DNA of 64,000 nucleotides from Nymphaea colorata (lineage: Eukaryota > Streptophyta > Magnoliopsida > Nymphaeales > Nymphaeaceae), in NCBI RefSeq assembly GCF_008831285.2, contig NC_045140.1, positions 21,140,370 through 21,204,369 on the forward strand, read 5' to 3'. Each line of letters starts with the position of its first letter. The stretch's first letter is position 1. Positions 18,333 through 30,260 of this stretch are shown here, piece after piece. A model generated the notes under the pieces. It was not told the origin of the DNA. It did not search any database and worked only from the letters and a program-made list of their open reading frames with translations. The translations under genes were made by a program, and so were the position numbers.

Positions 18333-19205
18333 CCCTCTGAGCCCAGTTGAGAACTTGAAGAAAATACGACGGAATCAGGACAAGTGCGCACTTTCAGAAC
18401 AGTCTAACTGGAAAATGGGGAGGCGAAGTTACCTTTGCGGGATTGGTGAATTCTTGCTTGCTTCTTGAAGGGGCCTCCTCGTGGATTTGGAGCAGAGAAA
18501 AGTGAGGGGTACTTAGCGTGGAAAGTGTGGAGAGCGTGTGGATAAGGTGTGGAGCAGATGGATGGTCGACAGTGACTTCTGATCCTTCTGCTGAAACAAA
18601 AATAAATTCCTGTGGCCAACCAAATTAGTCGCCCCAACTTTTCCATTTGAAGGAACCAAAGAGTGCAGCAACGGCTAGAATGCAACAAGGGACCCATGTC
18701 TGGACAATCTAACGGTCAGGATTTGAGGCTTCGCTGCAGGACCCGAAAGGTCTCGGCCTAAGTCATGTTGATCATGTCCTAGTTGGATCAAGAGGTTGGC
18801 TGGTATAGGTTTCAAGTGGTTGCATTCGCCCCAGCTCTAATATAGCCAAGGTTATATATGCTCAATTTGCTGAATGATTATTAGGAGTGAACCCCAGCCA
18901 TTGGCAAAAACAAGTAGGATAAATATTTTGGAATGCATTTATTTGTTCAGGTGCCCCACTGCTATAGAAAATAAACGCAGATGGATCCAAACCTCTATCC
19001 TTAGGAAGCTGGACCCATTTTATTTGGCTGGCATGCAGCTCCTAGTAGACTCGAATGGCGTCTACTTCGTCCCATGTCTCCTAGAAGAGCCTTACTTCTG
19101 TATAGGGTAGCAATAACCGGTTACCTGCCATCCTTCTCTTTCACCTTTCTTTGAGTGATGGACTCGAGTTGGTTCCACTGGGATTAGGTCCACGAAGTTA
19201 TGACT
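18333..19205. other. petM upstream region
   Basis: On the minus strand this holds the petM leader and promoter. A GATAAGG motif (18541-18547, + strand) resembles the I-box of light-regulated plant promoters, but a single match is weak evidence. No other gene is recognised. Homology to the B3-array flanks begins just beyond, near 19210. Confidence 0.4.
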
Positions 19206-21960
19206 GTGCCCTAAACATAACCCTGTTTCAGGATCACACTAGACCAGCTAAAGCATAATATAAGTGGGAATCTGTTATAAATTCCAACTTTTTTCATGCA
19301 TTTGATATTGGATATTTGATCCTCGCAAGCGTTTTTTTCTTCTTCCTTTTTTTTGGTTAATCTCAGTTGAATTCCATCATAAAACTTGATGTGGAGTAGT
19401 AGTTCGGATTGAGTAAAAGTTAGCACAGAACCTGTAGGAAGGAGAGAATGATGTCTTGTTTGAAGTCGCTGAACTAAGTTTCCACCTTCTTGCCTATTCA
19501 TGAAAATGGTACAATCTTCCTCATCTAGGCCGATTTGTCATGTTAATGCCCTCTCAGAACGTGGTTGCAAAAACATGCCGAGTGTCCTGATGCTATACGA
19601 CTAACTAGATAGCCGAGTTATGCCTACGCATCACGCGCATCATCCCATTTACGCACTAAAAATGGGGGCTTGTGCGTTATCGACTTGATGCGTGCGCATC
19701 TAGCCATGATGTGCAGGCATCAACAGAAGTGCGTTTCCTGACACAGACAATCTAATCTGTTAGGTTATGTTTGATTACCGTGGATCGCAGATGACTTCGG
19801 ATTTGAAATCCACGGTTTTCAAAGCCGACACCCCCGCCGCCATCGCCGCCGTGAGAAGCCTCAGCCATCGTCGCCGTCGCCGTGAGAAGTCTCAGCCACG
19901 CTGCCACCGCTGCTGTGGGAACTGAGAAGTGAAAAGCCTCAGCCATCGCCACAAACACCTGCCGCAGCTAACCCGTCACCTTTCTCCTCGCTTATTTCTT
20001 CTTGTTGTTGTCGCTTAACTAACAAAGAAAGCAGCCACCGTCGCTTTTTGATGTTGTCGCCTGTGAAGAAGCATCGCACCGGCATAACCTGTGGGGAAGG
20101 TGGGGGGATGGCTGTGGGATTAGTGGGGAAGACGGCCGGCTCCTCATTCAGCAGAGCAACATTGATTAAGAGCAGGGGATAGGTCAATGAAATGTGGTGT
20201 CCACCCACCCAATTGAAGTAGAACTGCTTCAATTGACATGGAAACTAATAAGCGGCAGATTTTTCCAATGGTTTGGAGAGAATTACCACGTAAAAATCCT
20301 TTATAAACGGCGGTAGTTTTCGTAGTCACGATAAAAGGAAGGAAAAGTCGACTCCATGGCTGCAGCGGCGCTGAATGCATTTTTCTTCCCTTCACGAATC
20401 ACCGGCCTCCTCCTTGATATGAAACATTTCGCATATTTTTGCTTCCTTGCAGCTTTTTCTGTAGAAACCACTTCTTTTTCTCATAAAAACATACGTGCAC
20501 ACTATTTACATGCCTAGCTTTTTACATAAGAAAGGTATGCTGACCATGCCCTCTCTCACTTAGATGCAAGGATGATCATTCACTTTGGCCATGATTATCA
20601 AATATATAGCAGTGAACACATTTAAGCAAGAAGTAGTGAAGATTACCTGGCTTAGCTTCCCCCTCAGACATCTCTGTGCAGCTGCTAGAGGCATCATTTG
20701 ATTCACGTGACGTATCAGTTGACTCTTCTTCTTCTTCTTCTTCGCCTTTAATTTCTCCCCCAGAGATGTCTGTGCTGCTCGAGTGCTCATTTGATTCATG
20801 TCACTTATTAGCTGCCTCCTCCTCTTCTTCTTCTACGACTGCCACTTCTTATGTCCCGATGATTATTGGGTTACTGCACGAGAAGCTCCTACATTCACTT
20901 TATCCTGTAGGCCCCTCTTTGACATGCAACGATTCATCGAAAAAAGGGGTAGCGTTTGTAAGTTGAACGACACCCCTCAACAAATGGTGTTTTGAGAAAG
21001 CCAGATCTTATGAAGAGGCTTTTTAGATAATTGTTGAAACCTAGTTTCACTTTTCGAAACCTGACCTGTGTTTGGATGATAAAAATGAGTTTTTGAGTGT
21101 TTGTAGAAACTAATGTCAGTTGAACATTAATTTATTTAATGGTAGCTATCCTGCAGATTAATACACCCCACAAAAAATAAAAGTTACAAATAAAATAAAA
21201 ACGATCACGAAACTGTACTGCATCTAGGGGTGAGCTTCCATTAGACCTCTTTCCCACTGACAACCCTGCTACCCCTTACGTCAATTCTGTTGATTACCCA
21301 TTCATCTTTATCGTTGATCAGTGCGTTGACCTTTATCCTAACACGTAATTACTTGCTCAATCATAGAATTTGATACCATTTGGGAGTCTAACTCAAGCAT
21401 GCCAGTGACTACATGTAGAGAAAATACATATTTTCTCTTTCGCACTGAAAATGAAGATGGGAGGAGAGGATTCTTGGAAGGTGTCTGCAGGCAGGCCTGG
21501 TATTTATTCTTTTTAGATATTTTAGAGTTTTAAATTTTGATTAAAGTTTACACATCTATAGTCTATACAAATACAATAATATGATCTTATTTGATTTGAA
21601 TCGCTTGATCAATGATCCCAAGTTGGTAGAAGAATCAATTCAATTCCAATTTTAATAATTACTGTTTCATAGTGAAAGACCAAATCTGATGTGACTAAAG
21701 GGTGGCATCCTCTAGTTGTACTTTCTTACATCCAATGTATATATAAAGAAAAGCCATGATTAATGATCTCAGTTACCCTCAAAGAAAAACAGAAAAATTT
21801 ACTAGTTAATGAAAGTATAAAACGAGAAAAAGAGAGAGAATGGAAGTGGTGTAAGAGAAGAGAATACACTTACTTTGGGGGTGTTCTGCAGAATTTCGGT
21901 GTAGGACTCCGTCTTTTTCAAGTACTTTTGGTACTTTTTTTTTTGTTAGGAAAAGCCATG
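19206..21960 (-). pseudogene. REM/B3 gene remnant, block Y1
   Basis: The minus strand matches internal parts of the two-B3-domain genes described below. The acidic-linker exon survives at about 20650-20960, with shortened Glu codons read as TTC on the + strand and the exon end Lys-Pro-Gly before GT. The exon before the second B3 domain survives at about 20290-20465. Its reading frame is broken and both B3 domains are missing. The part 19210-19540 matches the 3' flank of the intact copies (compare 22060-22200). The whole block recurs at 27325-29118 and at 49775-57615. Confidence 0.7.
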
Positions 21961-22635
21961 CCATTGGCATACGATATTGGATCTTTGACCCGTAAGTTGT
22001 TTTGTTGGATTACTCAGCCGAATTCTGTAGAAAGATTGATGACATGGAGTTCGATCGAATTGAGTAAAAGTTGGCTTACTACCGGTGATGTGGAGAGAGT
22101 TGTGGGGAAGTCTTGACGTCTCTGAACAAAGTTTCCACCTTACATATTCATTAATATGTCACAACCTTTCTCCTCTATGCCGAGTTTTTATGTTAATGCC
22201 CTTTTTTAAAGCGTGCTGGTTAACGCTCACCAAGTATTTACCTCTTGAGCGAAAAAATCCATTAAATGTTCTCATCTTAGCTGGACAGAGTTTAACACCA
22301 TCACTAAAGGGAGCCAGCCAAAGAGCATAAATTAACATAAAAAACACAAAACATCTAAGGTCTATTAAAACGACATACTGCACATCCAGAGTTCTATCAA
22401 CTATTACTTAGTTGCAAAAACAACAAGGAGAGTGTTCAGACGAAGTTCTGTGTATAAGAAACAGTATATGAGTCGACCGATCTATCAAAGTGTCCTCATG
22501 CTATATGACTACCAAACTGCCAGAATGCCAAAGACAACGCAACGCTTTTGGTGTAGAACGCACACATCAAGAAACCAGAACAAAAATCACAAAAGTTTAA
22601 TAGTCAGTTTCTGGTCTGGCTTCTCAAGAGTGAGC

Positions 22636-24449
22636 CTAGCTTCTGCCTGTCCTACTAAGTTTCAGAGGAGTAGTTTCCTCCACCACCCTGAATATGAGGA
22701 CCTTCAGGATCAGCATCTTCTTGTTGTTGTTGATGAGCTCGAATGCGCAAACATCGCCTTCTTCCAGGTTGTTGTCATAGACGAAGTTTGACCAGCCACT
22801 TTCCAGCCCGCCTCTGTCTCCCTTGCGCAAGAGCCTAACGGGCCATTCTCTGCCCTCCACATTTTGGACCTTGATAGTCCTTGTCTCGCCGAGTATGTGA
22901 TGGGCTCTAAGAAAGTCCACTGGGATGTTCTGCAATAAAAGCAAGCATAGGGTTTTGAACCGGATGAGGCAACCTGCTGTTGTTAGTATTCAAGAAATCG
23001 GGCAGGATCAGCTGAAATATATGTGCAAATGCTCCGCCATGTCGGTTTCTAATATGAGATGAAACTGAGATTAACAACGCCATCAACAACTAGAGTGTAA
23101 ATTGATTGGATACAATGTGGGAACTTATAATTTTTGGGTATGTCTGTTATGTGGGAAAGCAGGAAAAAGAAGGAAATCCAACTGTGAAACATGCAAGGTT
23201 TTCCTGCTATCAAGCTTATCCAAGTAAGTGCATGCTAAGAAAACAAATTGAAATGAAGATTAATAAAAGGCTGATTTTTCAATTGGTTTCGAGAGAATTA
23301 CCACGTAAAATCCTTTATAAACGCATGTTGGTTTCATGATGACGATGAACGATGGAAAAGGCGACTCCATGGATGCCGCGGCCCTGAATGCTTTCCTCTT
23401 CTCTTCACGAGACACCGGCCTCCTCCTCGATATGAAGTACTTTGTATATTTCTGCTTCCTGGCAGCATTTTCTGTAGGAACAAATAATTAGCAGATGTTC
23501 CACACACTGGAATCTCTCTTTTCCCCCTCTTCTTCACACATACGCACACTAAGATGGAGGGATGACCTTTCCCTTTGCCCATGATTATAAAACATATAGC
23601 AGAATGCGAGACATATATAAACAAATTTGAGCAACAAGTGCTGAAGAGTACCTGGCTTCTTGCCTTTAGTTTCTCCCCCATGCATCTCTTCGCTGCTAAA
23701 TTGATCTTCCTTCGATTCACAAGACATATCACTTAACTCTTCTTCTTCTTCTTCTTCTTCTTCTTCTTCTTCTTCTTCTCCTTCTTCTTCTTCGTCTTCT
23801 TCTTCTTCTCCTCCTTCTTCTTCTTCGTCTTCTTCATCTTCTTCTTCTTCTTCTCCTTCTTCTTCTTCGTCGTTGTCTTCTTCTTCTTCTTCTTCCGTTG
23901 TTATGTTGATGATCATGCGGTTGCTGCACGAACCTCCTTCATTCACTTTGTCCTGTAGACCCCCTCTTTGACATGCAGTATTGCTAAATACCTCCACTGA
24001 AAAACTCACTTCACCATCGTACGCAAAGAGGAGGAGTTCCTCTTCTTTAAAAGAGTTTTCTTCTGCGAATGTCCTCCAGCCATCTTTGAAACATAACCGA
24101 TCGTTGATCTTTGCCAGTTGAACAGTACAAGTCATCCCACTGGGACCGGTCAATAGGGCTATTCTGTTCAATTTGTCCCCAATATAATTGTAGAAGCTTG
24201 GGGAATCCACTACAAATCAAAAATTAAAATATTCAATCGGTCATCATGTTTTTATTAAAAATATCTGGAATTAATGTTCATGTTCATAAAACGACTACTA
24301 CTATACATGCACAAGATCATAGGCAGAAGCCATCACAAAGAATGCCGAAAGCTTACAAGTTGTCGAGAGAAGTCACTGAGTAGAACTTTGATAAAAAACT
24401 CATGTTTTGTCCCAGAAGCCCATTTCCTACAATCAGCACAAAGTTCCAT
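22636..24449 (-). pseudogene. REM-type two-B3-domain gene, copy A (one frameshift)
   Basis: Four exons by comparison with copy B: 24357-24449, 23652-24209, 23302-23471 and 22636-22929. Exon 1 gives the typical REM opening MELCADCRKW and the start of B3 domain 1. Exon 2 completes that domain (SGMTCTVQL, FKDGWRTF, LLLFAYDG) and encodes an acidic Glu/Asp linker of about 60 residues. Exon 3 carries a basic patch and FIVIMKP. Exon 4 completes B3 domain 2 (FLRAHHI, GWSNFVYDN, GDVCAFEL). The one visible lesion is a missing C in the run near 24200-24206. Exon 2 becomes 558 nt instead of 3n+1, so exon 1 no longer reads in frame. REM proteins are plant nuclear DNA-binding factors often expressed in reproductive tissue. 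A sequencing error or alternative acceptor could rescue this copy. Confidence 0.82.
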
Positions 24450-25649
24450 CTCCTAGATACCAATGAGGACAGCAGTTAGAAAGAAACTAAGATTCTTTTG
24501 TTTCAAGTAAGCCAATTCCAGAACAGTGACTTCATCGGGCCGAAGCATGCTCACAACTTTAGTAGACGGCAAACTAAAAATAAAGAATTAATTAACAAGA
24601 AAAAAATAATTGTTTAATTATCAGCAGGCTTGTATCGGAAGAGAATGTGCACACCAAATTGCATCTAGACAGTTTTTTAGTGTAAATTTGCGACCTTAGT
24701 GCAAATTTGAGAAACGTAAATATCAATAAAAGGACTCCTAGAAGCGGCGGAAATTGACATATGGCCACCGTTTCAGTTGGTAATTCCCACTTATAGGACT
24801 TGTCCAGTAAATCTACAGCGCTGGTATGTAATACACTCCTAAAACACCTATTTGGGCAAGAATTAAAAAATTATAGAGGGCCTCTTCATCGAGAACAGTG
24901 TCCTTTTCGTAAAAAATAGCGCCCTCTATCTGTCTCGTAACCGAATCTTTAACTACAAACCGATTGCCAGTGTTTTCTTTCTTCTTGGTGGTGTCGTTGC
25001 AGCCGGTGTCTGTTTCTGCACGCTTGGCTTCCCAAAGTCGTTTATCGCTGAAGGTAAAGATGGGAGGAGGGTTTCCTTGAAGATGGGTGAAGGCTTGACG
25101 AGCTGCTTCCAGATGAGTGGTTCCTTCTCGCCGGAGCGTCCTGTTTGTTGGTTGCTATGGGCACCCTCTGTAAAGGAGTTCATCTCACGGCATTCACCGG
25201 GAAAAAGATCTGATAATTGGCTACCGACATATTGGTAGGGGATTTGATCATCAAAGTTTATCGGCACCTCGGCGTCACCGTGATTCATGCGTCGGAGGTA
25301 TACCCAAGAGAAGAACCCACAATCTCTCGCTCTCTCTCTCCCCCCCCCCCCCCAAACGACGATTTGGGGGTTCTCTCACCTTTAGAAGGGTTTTCGTGAA
25401 CCCAGTTTCATGTCACCCAAAGATCACCTAAATTTGTGTTTCAAAGGCAAAGCTGAATTCAAATAGCAGAGCAAGCGGTTTCCATTGTCCATCTTTGAGT
25501 TGAATCTCTGCAATGGTGTCTTATTTTTCATTGGCTAGTAACCATTTGGGAGAAGCCCGTATTATCTGGGGGTGGCAGCGTCACCTTCCCATTTTCGAAC
25601 AGATCACATGGTCGAAGGACTAAGAGCAGTAACGCTCCCCATGGCTGCT

Positions 25650-25652
<3 letters not shown>

Positions 25653-25694
<42 letters not shown>
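25653..25694. repeat. AT microsatellite in block A
   Basis: About 21 TA units. The homologous position in block B (near 45462) has only a short tract, so length has changed since duplication. Confidence 0.9.
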
Positions 25695-25697
<3 letters not shown>

Positions 25698-26135
25698 ACA
25701 TGTCTACCTTTCATTCTCTTGGCTATCTGGCATTATAGCCCTACTGGGTTACATGCATTAACATCTTCTAACTTCATTTTGCTAGCATGAGGGTTCATTA
25801 GGGTATTCTAAGGAGTTGTGGCTTGTCAGTATGGGTGCTTTGATGTGGGCAAGGGAGTGAGATTAATTAGTGAACTAATAAAAAGAAAGAAGAGGAAAAG
25901 AAAATGATACCTACCCTCGAATACTTTGACAAGCATACATATCATCTATGTATATGATACTGCATATATATATATATATACACACACACCTTGGCTAAGG
26001 TATAAAGATCCATGGAAAATGATTCTGCTCGGATCAGAAGCAGTTTTACGTTGAAAAGACATCAGTGCATCTATTTCGGCATCTTTAACCTTCCAGTATA
26101 ACTGCTTGTTTCTGTATTCAATGCAGTTTCAGGCG

Positions 26136-27100
26136 AATTCTTGTATTAGCATGCGTTTCCAGCCATGATCTAGCTTTTAATTTGCATGCGCGCATTAATG
26201 CGCATGAAGTTCACATAAAAGATGAACATGGGCGCAGCATGAGTTTCTCCTTTTCTTCAACCGTACAGTAAGAGAGCTCCGTTGCTATGTAACAGAAGTT
26301 GACGGGACTTTCAATCTAGACGCGAAGCTCTAGGTTCTGCTCCTGCTCATGAGTCGAACCCAGGCAGCTTGCTCTGCTTTCAAGCCATGTAGGAAGACAC
26401 AAAAGCTCGAGTGGTTGGAGCTTTAATTGCTCGTCTGACAGTAGCAGCCTCCTCCACCCCACTTATACCAAGTTATCATCTCCTTCATAGATGGCGCCTA
26501 CTTCACATGACTTGCCATTTTAATGTAACTGGTCTGCTGCACTTCTCACTTTCAGTGGGACTGTTAAAAAGCTTTTCAATTTTTAGCTCTTTCTATTTTT
26601 CTTTTCCTTTCAAGACTTTTTCTTTTCATTTTTATCTTTTCTTGGGGATCTTCTGCAGAAGGTCTGGCAGGGCTTCTTAATCTTTTTCAAATACCCACAC
26701 TTTTTCCTGCTCGGCATCTCGTGAACGAAAGTTCTGCTCCACACCGGTGGCTACAACGCAGAGGGAGGAAGGCTAGAAGTTAGGAACCTACCTTTGGCAT
26801 TTGATATTTATTTACACAACCAAGTTGGCGCGACTCTATTTTTAAATGATCGACTTTCATATGGAAGTTTGCTTTCCAACTTCACGGTTCACATCATCAA
26901 CAACTTCCATACGCAGATCGATGCCTGCTATATATCCCAAGAACAAGAGAGAAAAGTGCTACTAAAAGCTAAACCAACGGGATTGGCACTCGCATCATCC
27001 CATGTGACTCCATGTCCTACGAAAGAAACTGTCATTTTTATATACTATTTTCTGTCACTTCAATAAATCAAAACAAAAGTCACACAAGTATGAAATTCTC
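26136..27100. other. Intergenic DNA between block A and a B3 fragment
   Basis: No gene is recognised. A perfect 14-base palindrome GCGCATTAATGCGC lies near 26190. The segment at about 26535-26605 aligns with 39845-39915. The segment at 26800-27010 has a degenerate relative near 47110-47280. It seems to be shuffled duplicated DNA. Confidence 0.4.
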
Positions 27101-27310
27101 AGTTTGCGTTCAGGGTCAGCTTCTTCTTCTTCTTGTTGACGAGATCAAATACGCAGACGTCATCTTTCTCCAGGTTGTTGGTCATAGAAGAAGTTCCACC
27201 AGCCACTGTCCAGCCCATCTCTGTCACCCCTGCACAAGACTCTCACAGGCCATTCTCTCCCTTCCACATTTAATTTGAATCTTGATGGTTCTCGTCTCGC
27301 CTTCCACACG
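27100..27310 (-). pseudogene. Fragment of a REM second B3 domain
   Basis: The minus strand encodes VEGREWPVRVL, then SGWWNFFYD, matching B3 domain 2 of the array genes. A one-base shift follows, after which DDVCVFDL and a Lys-rich end appear in the next frame. No start, first B3 domain or complete exon is present. It lies at the edge of block Y2 and is probably the 3' exon of that broken gene. Confidence 0.75.
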
Positions 27311-27324
27311 AGTTTTAATGTTAA

Positions 27325-29118
27325 TGCCCTCTCAGAACGTGGTGGCAGAAACATGCCGAATGTCCTGATGCTATTTGACTAACTAGATAACCGAGTTATG
27401 CCTACGCATCACGCGCATCATCCCATTTACGCACCAAAAATGCGGGGGTTGATGCGTTATTGACTTGATGCGTGCGCATCAAGCCATGAAGCTGACCCGT
27501 CCCCTTTCTCCTCGCTTATTTCTTCTTGTTGTTGTCGCTTTTGTAAGAAAGAGAAGCCACCGTCGCTTTTTGATGTCGTCGAATGTGAGAAAGAGAGCAT
27601 CACAGTCACACCGGCATAACTTGAGGGGAAGATGCGGGACGGCTGTGGGATTAGTGGGGAAGACGGCCGTCTCCTCATTCAGCAGAGCAACATCGATTAA
27701 GAGCAGAGGATAGGTCAATGAAATGTGGTGTCCCCCCACCCAATTGAATAGAACTGCTTCAATTGACATTGAAACTAATATGCGGCAGATTTTTCAAATG
27801 GTTTGGGGAGAATTACTACGTAAAAATCCTTTACAAACGGCGGTAGTTTTCGCAGTCACGATAAATGGAAGGAAAAGTCGACTTCATGGCTGCAGCGGCG
27901 CTGAATGCACTTTGCTTCCCTTCACGAATCACCGGCCTCCTCCTTGATAAGAAATATTTCTCATATTTTTGCTTCCATCCAGCTTTTTCTGTACAAACCT
28001 CTTCTTTTTCCCATAAAAACATAATTTTTTATTATTTGGAGGAAGACCACAATTTTTTATTCCATTAAGCCGATTCCAGATGAATGGCTCATTCAAGAAA
28101 TTTATATGAAGACAATTATTACTGCTTCAAAACAAGGAAAAACAAGAGAATGTGCACACTGTAATGCATGTAGATAGTTTTTAGTGTAAATTTGTGATCA
28201 TAGCAAATCTGAGAAACAGAAATATGTCTATAAAGGAATCCTACAGAAGCAACTAAAATGAACCTACAGACACTATTTTAGTTGGAAGTTCCTACTTTCG
28301 GGATTTGCCGAGAAAATCTAAAGCTTCATAGAGAACAAGTGTCCTCTTCAATATAAAAAACTAATGCCCTCTCTCTGTGCCTCGTACCATCTCCTTTTCC
28401 CTCCATGTTTTCATCGCATTGTCGTGGTGAAAATTTTCATCAAACATTAGTTATGGTTTTAAAGAAATTTGCAGGCAAGTAATGTGTTGCATGTAACAGA
28501 AGTAACATACTGTTGACTCGCAGTGCACTGGCTACTTTGTCTTCATCTCTGTTATTCCTTTGGGTTCAATCAGGATAATCTTTCTTTCTGAAAGATGCAA
28601 GCGTGGTTGTACGTAGGAAATTTAATTAAGTTGCTATTTACATTTGAAGCCGATTACCAGTGTTTCTCTTTCACAATGAAAATCAAGATGGGAGGAGAGG
28701 ATTCCTGGAAGGTGTCTACAGGCAGGCCTGGTATTTATTTATTTATAGATATTTTAAAGTTTTAAATTTTGATTAATGTTTACACATCTATAGTCTATAA
28801 TCTATACAAATATAGTAATATGATCTTATTTTATTTGAATCGCTTAATCAATGATCCCAAGTTGGCAGAAGGATCAATTCAATTCCATTTTAATAATTAC
28901 TGTTTCATAGTGAAAGACCAAATCTGAGGTGACTAAAGGGTGGCATCGTCTGGTTGTACTTTCTTACATCCAATTTATGTATAGAGAAAAGCCATGATTA
29001 ATGATCTCAGTTACCCACAAAGAAGAACATAAAAATTTACTAATTAATGAAAGTATAAAACGGGAAATAGATTGAGAATAGAAGTGGTGTAACAAAAGAT
29101 AATACACTTACTTTGGAT
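27325..29118 (-). pseudogene. REM/B3 gene remnant, block Y2
   Basis: This copy keeps the exon before B3 domain 2 (about 27810-28005, minus strand, with RRRPV and a Lys-Gln-rich stretch) but lacks about 960 bp, including the acidic-linker exon present in Y1 and Y3. Compare the jump after 28020 with 55540-56500 in Y3. Its left part has repeated GATGCG motifs with the palindrome TTGATGCGTGCGCATCAA at 27465-27482. It preserves the uninterrupted target (AGAGGATAGG near 27703-27712) of the Copia insertion in Y3. Confidence 0.7.
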
Positions 29119-30260
29119 GTTGATGCATACACAAAGTTTACTGCCTCTCATATTTTTCAATGTGGAATTGTTGATCTTCCTATCGAGTACTTGGGTCACC
29201 CTCTTGGTTACCAATCATAGACAATATTAACAATAGACTGGCTTTTTGGAAATCAAGATATCTGTATTTAGCTAGTTGGGTAACCATGATCAAACATGTC
29301 CTCTCTTCTCTGCCTTCTTATTTTTTCTCAGTGCTCCCCCTACCTATCAAGGTAGAAAAAGAAATCAATGGTATCTTTAAGAGATTTTTGTCGTGTGGGA
29401 CAAACCTGGAGAACAAAAAACATCTTGTGGCTTGGGAATATGTTACTCAACATTTTGCTCGTGGAGGTTTAGGAATCCCAGATATCAGAATAAGAAATAT
29501 TTCTCTCATTGTAAAGTGGTGGGCTTTTATCCAAGACTCCAATTCAACTTGTGTGATGGCCTTGCGACACAAATACAATTTGCATAGTCTCTCTACTCTC
29601 CTGAATAGACGAAGAGTATCTCATTTGATGAGATCATGGATATCTACCTTCATTAAGTGCAATTTGAAAATAGAGCATTTTTCTTCATGGGCACGAGATG
29701 GTGAATGACGTTTCTCTATACATCGTGCATATAACTTGGTTCAACCTCCTGGTGTCAACTAAATTCCTCATAATCTCCTTTGGGCTGGGGTCCTACTCGA
29801 CGATCTAAAACTCTTGCATGACTTATTTTGTTGGACCGCATTCAGACTCAAAATAACCTCAAAATCTGGTTTTCACCTTGCGAGCAGGTGTCCTTTATGT
29901 TGTAGTGTCGAGGATACTACCATTCACTTGGTATGGTTTTATCGAGTGTCTCAAGATCTTTATGCGCTTACTTGGTCTATGCCTCCTATTAAACTCACAA
30001 ACATATCCACAATTCGGGACCTGATCCATGGGCAAGTCAAAGTGAGAAACAAAAAGAAATTGCGTGCCATTTGGAGAATTTGGCTGTTTACGTATTGGTG
30101 GGTCATTTAGAACTCCAGAAATGATATTGTTGATAGGAATGAGGTTAGTTCAGTTCAGCATTTGGCATCCTCCATTTTATATGATGTTTGGTTAATTTCT
30201 CATAACCTATGGGAAAATGGTGATACCTCTAGCGTTACAAGAGTTAAGAGCTGATTTTTA
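29110..30260 (+). mobile_element. LINE-type non-LTR retrotransposon, 5'-truncated 3' part
   Basis: Fragmented + strand frames at 29286-29708 and 29814-30110, with stops between them, read as the C-terminal part of a plant LINE ORF2. The thumb-like region has SLPSYFFSVLPLP, a W-Y--HF-RGGLGIPD block and the A-V-KWWAF-type helix. A zinc-knuckle RT-associated region follows, with CPLCCS and H-Q/V-F spacing (CPLCCSVEDTTIHLVW). Upstream, about 29120-29285 reads as the end of the RT core (a HPLG motif). The endonuclease and the catalytic RT residues are absent. Such truncation at the 5' end is usual for LINEs. No clear poly-A tail or target duplication was identified. Confidence 0.85.

Larger units (their letters stand above)
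21965..26135. repeat. Segmental duplication block A
   Basis: About 4.1 kb that aligns by eye along its length with block B (42055-45985). Its part from about 22430 to 24500 aligns with block C (61995 to the window end). It contains one REM/B3 gene copy plus upstream DNA. Differences are small indels, repeat-length changes and scattered substitutions. The upstream end contains the local repeat family at 25560-25930. Confidence 0.85.
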
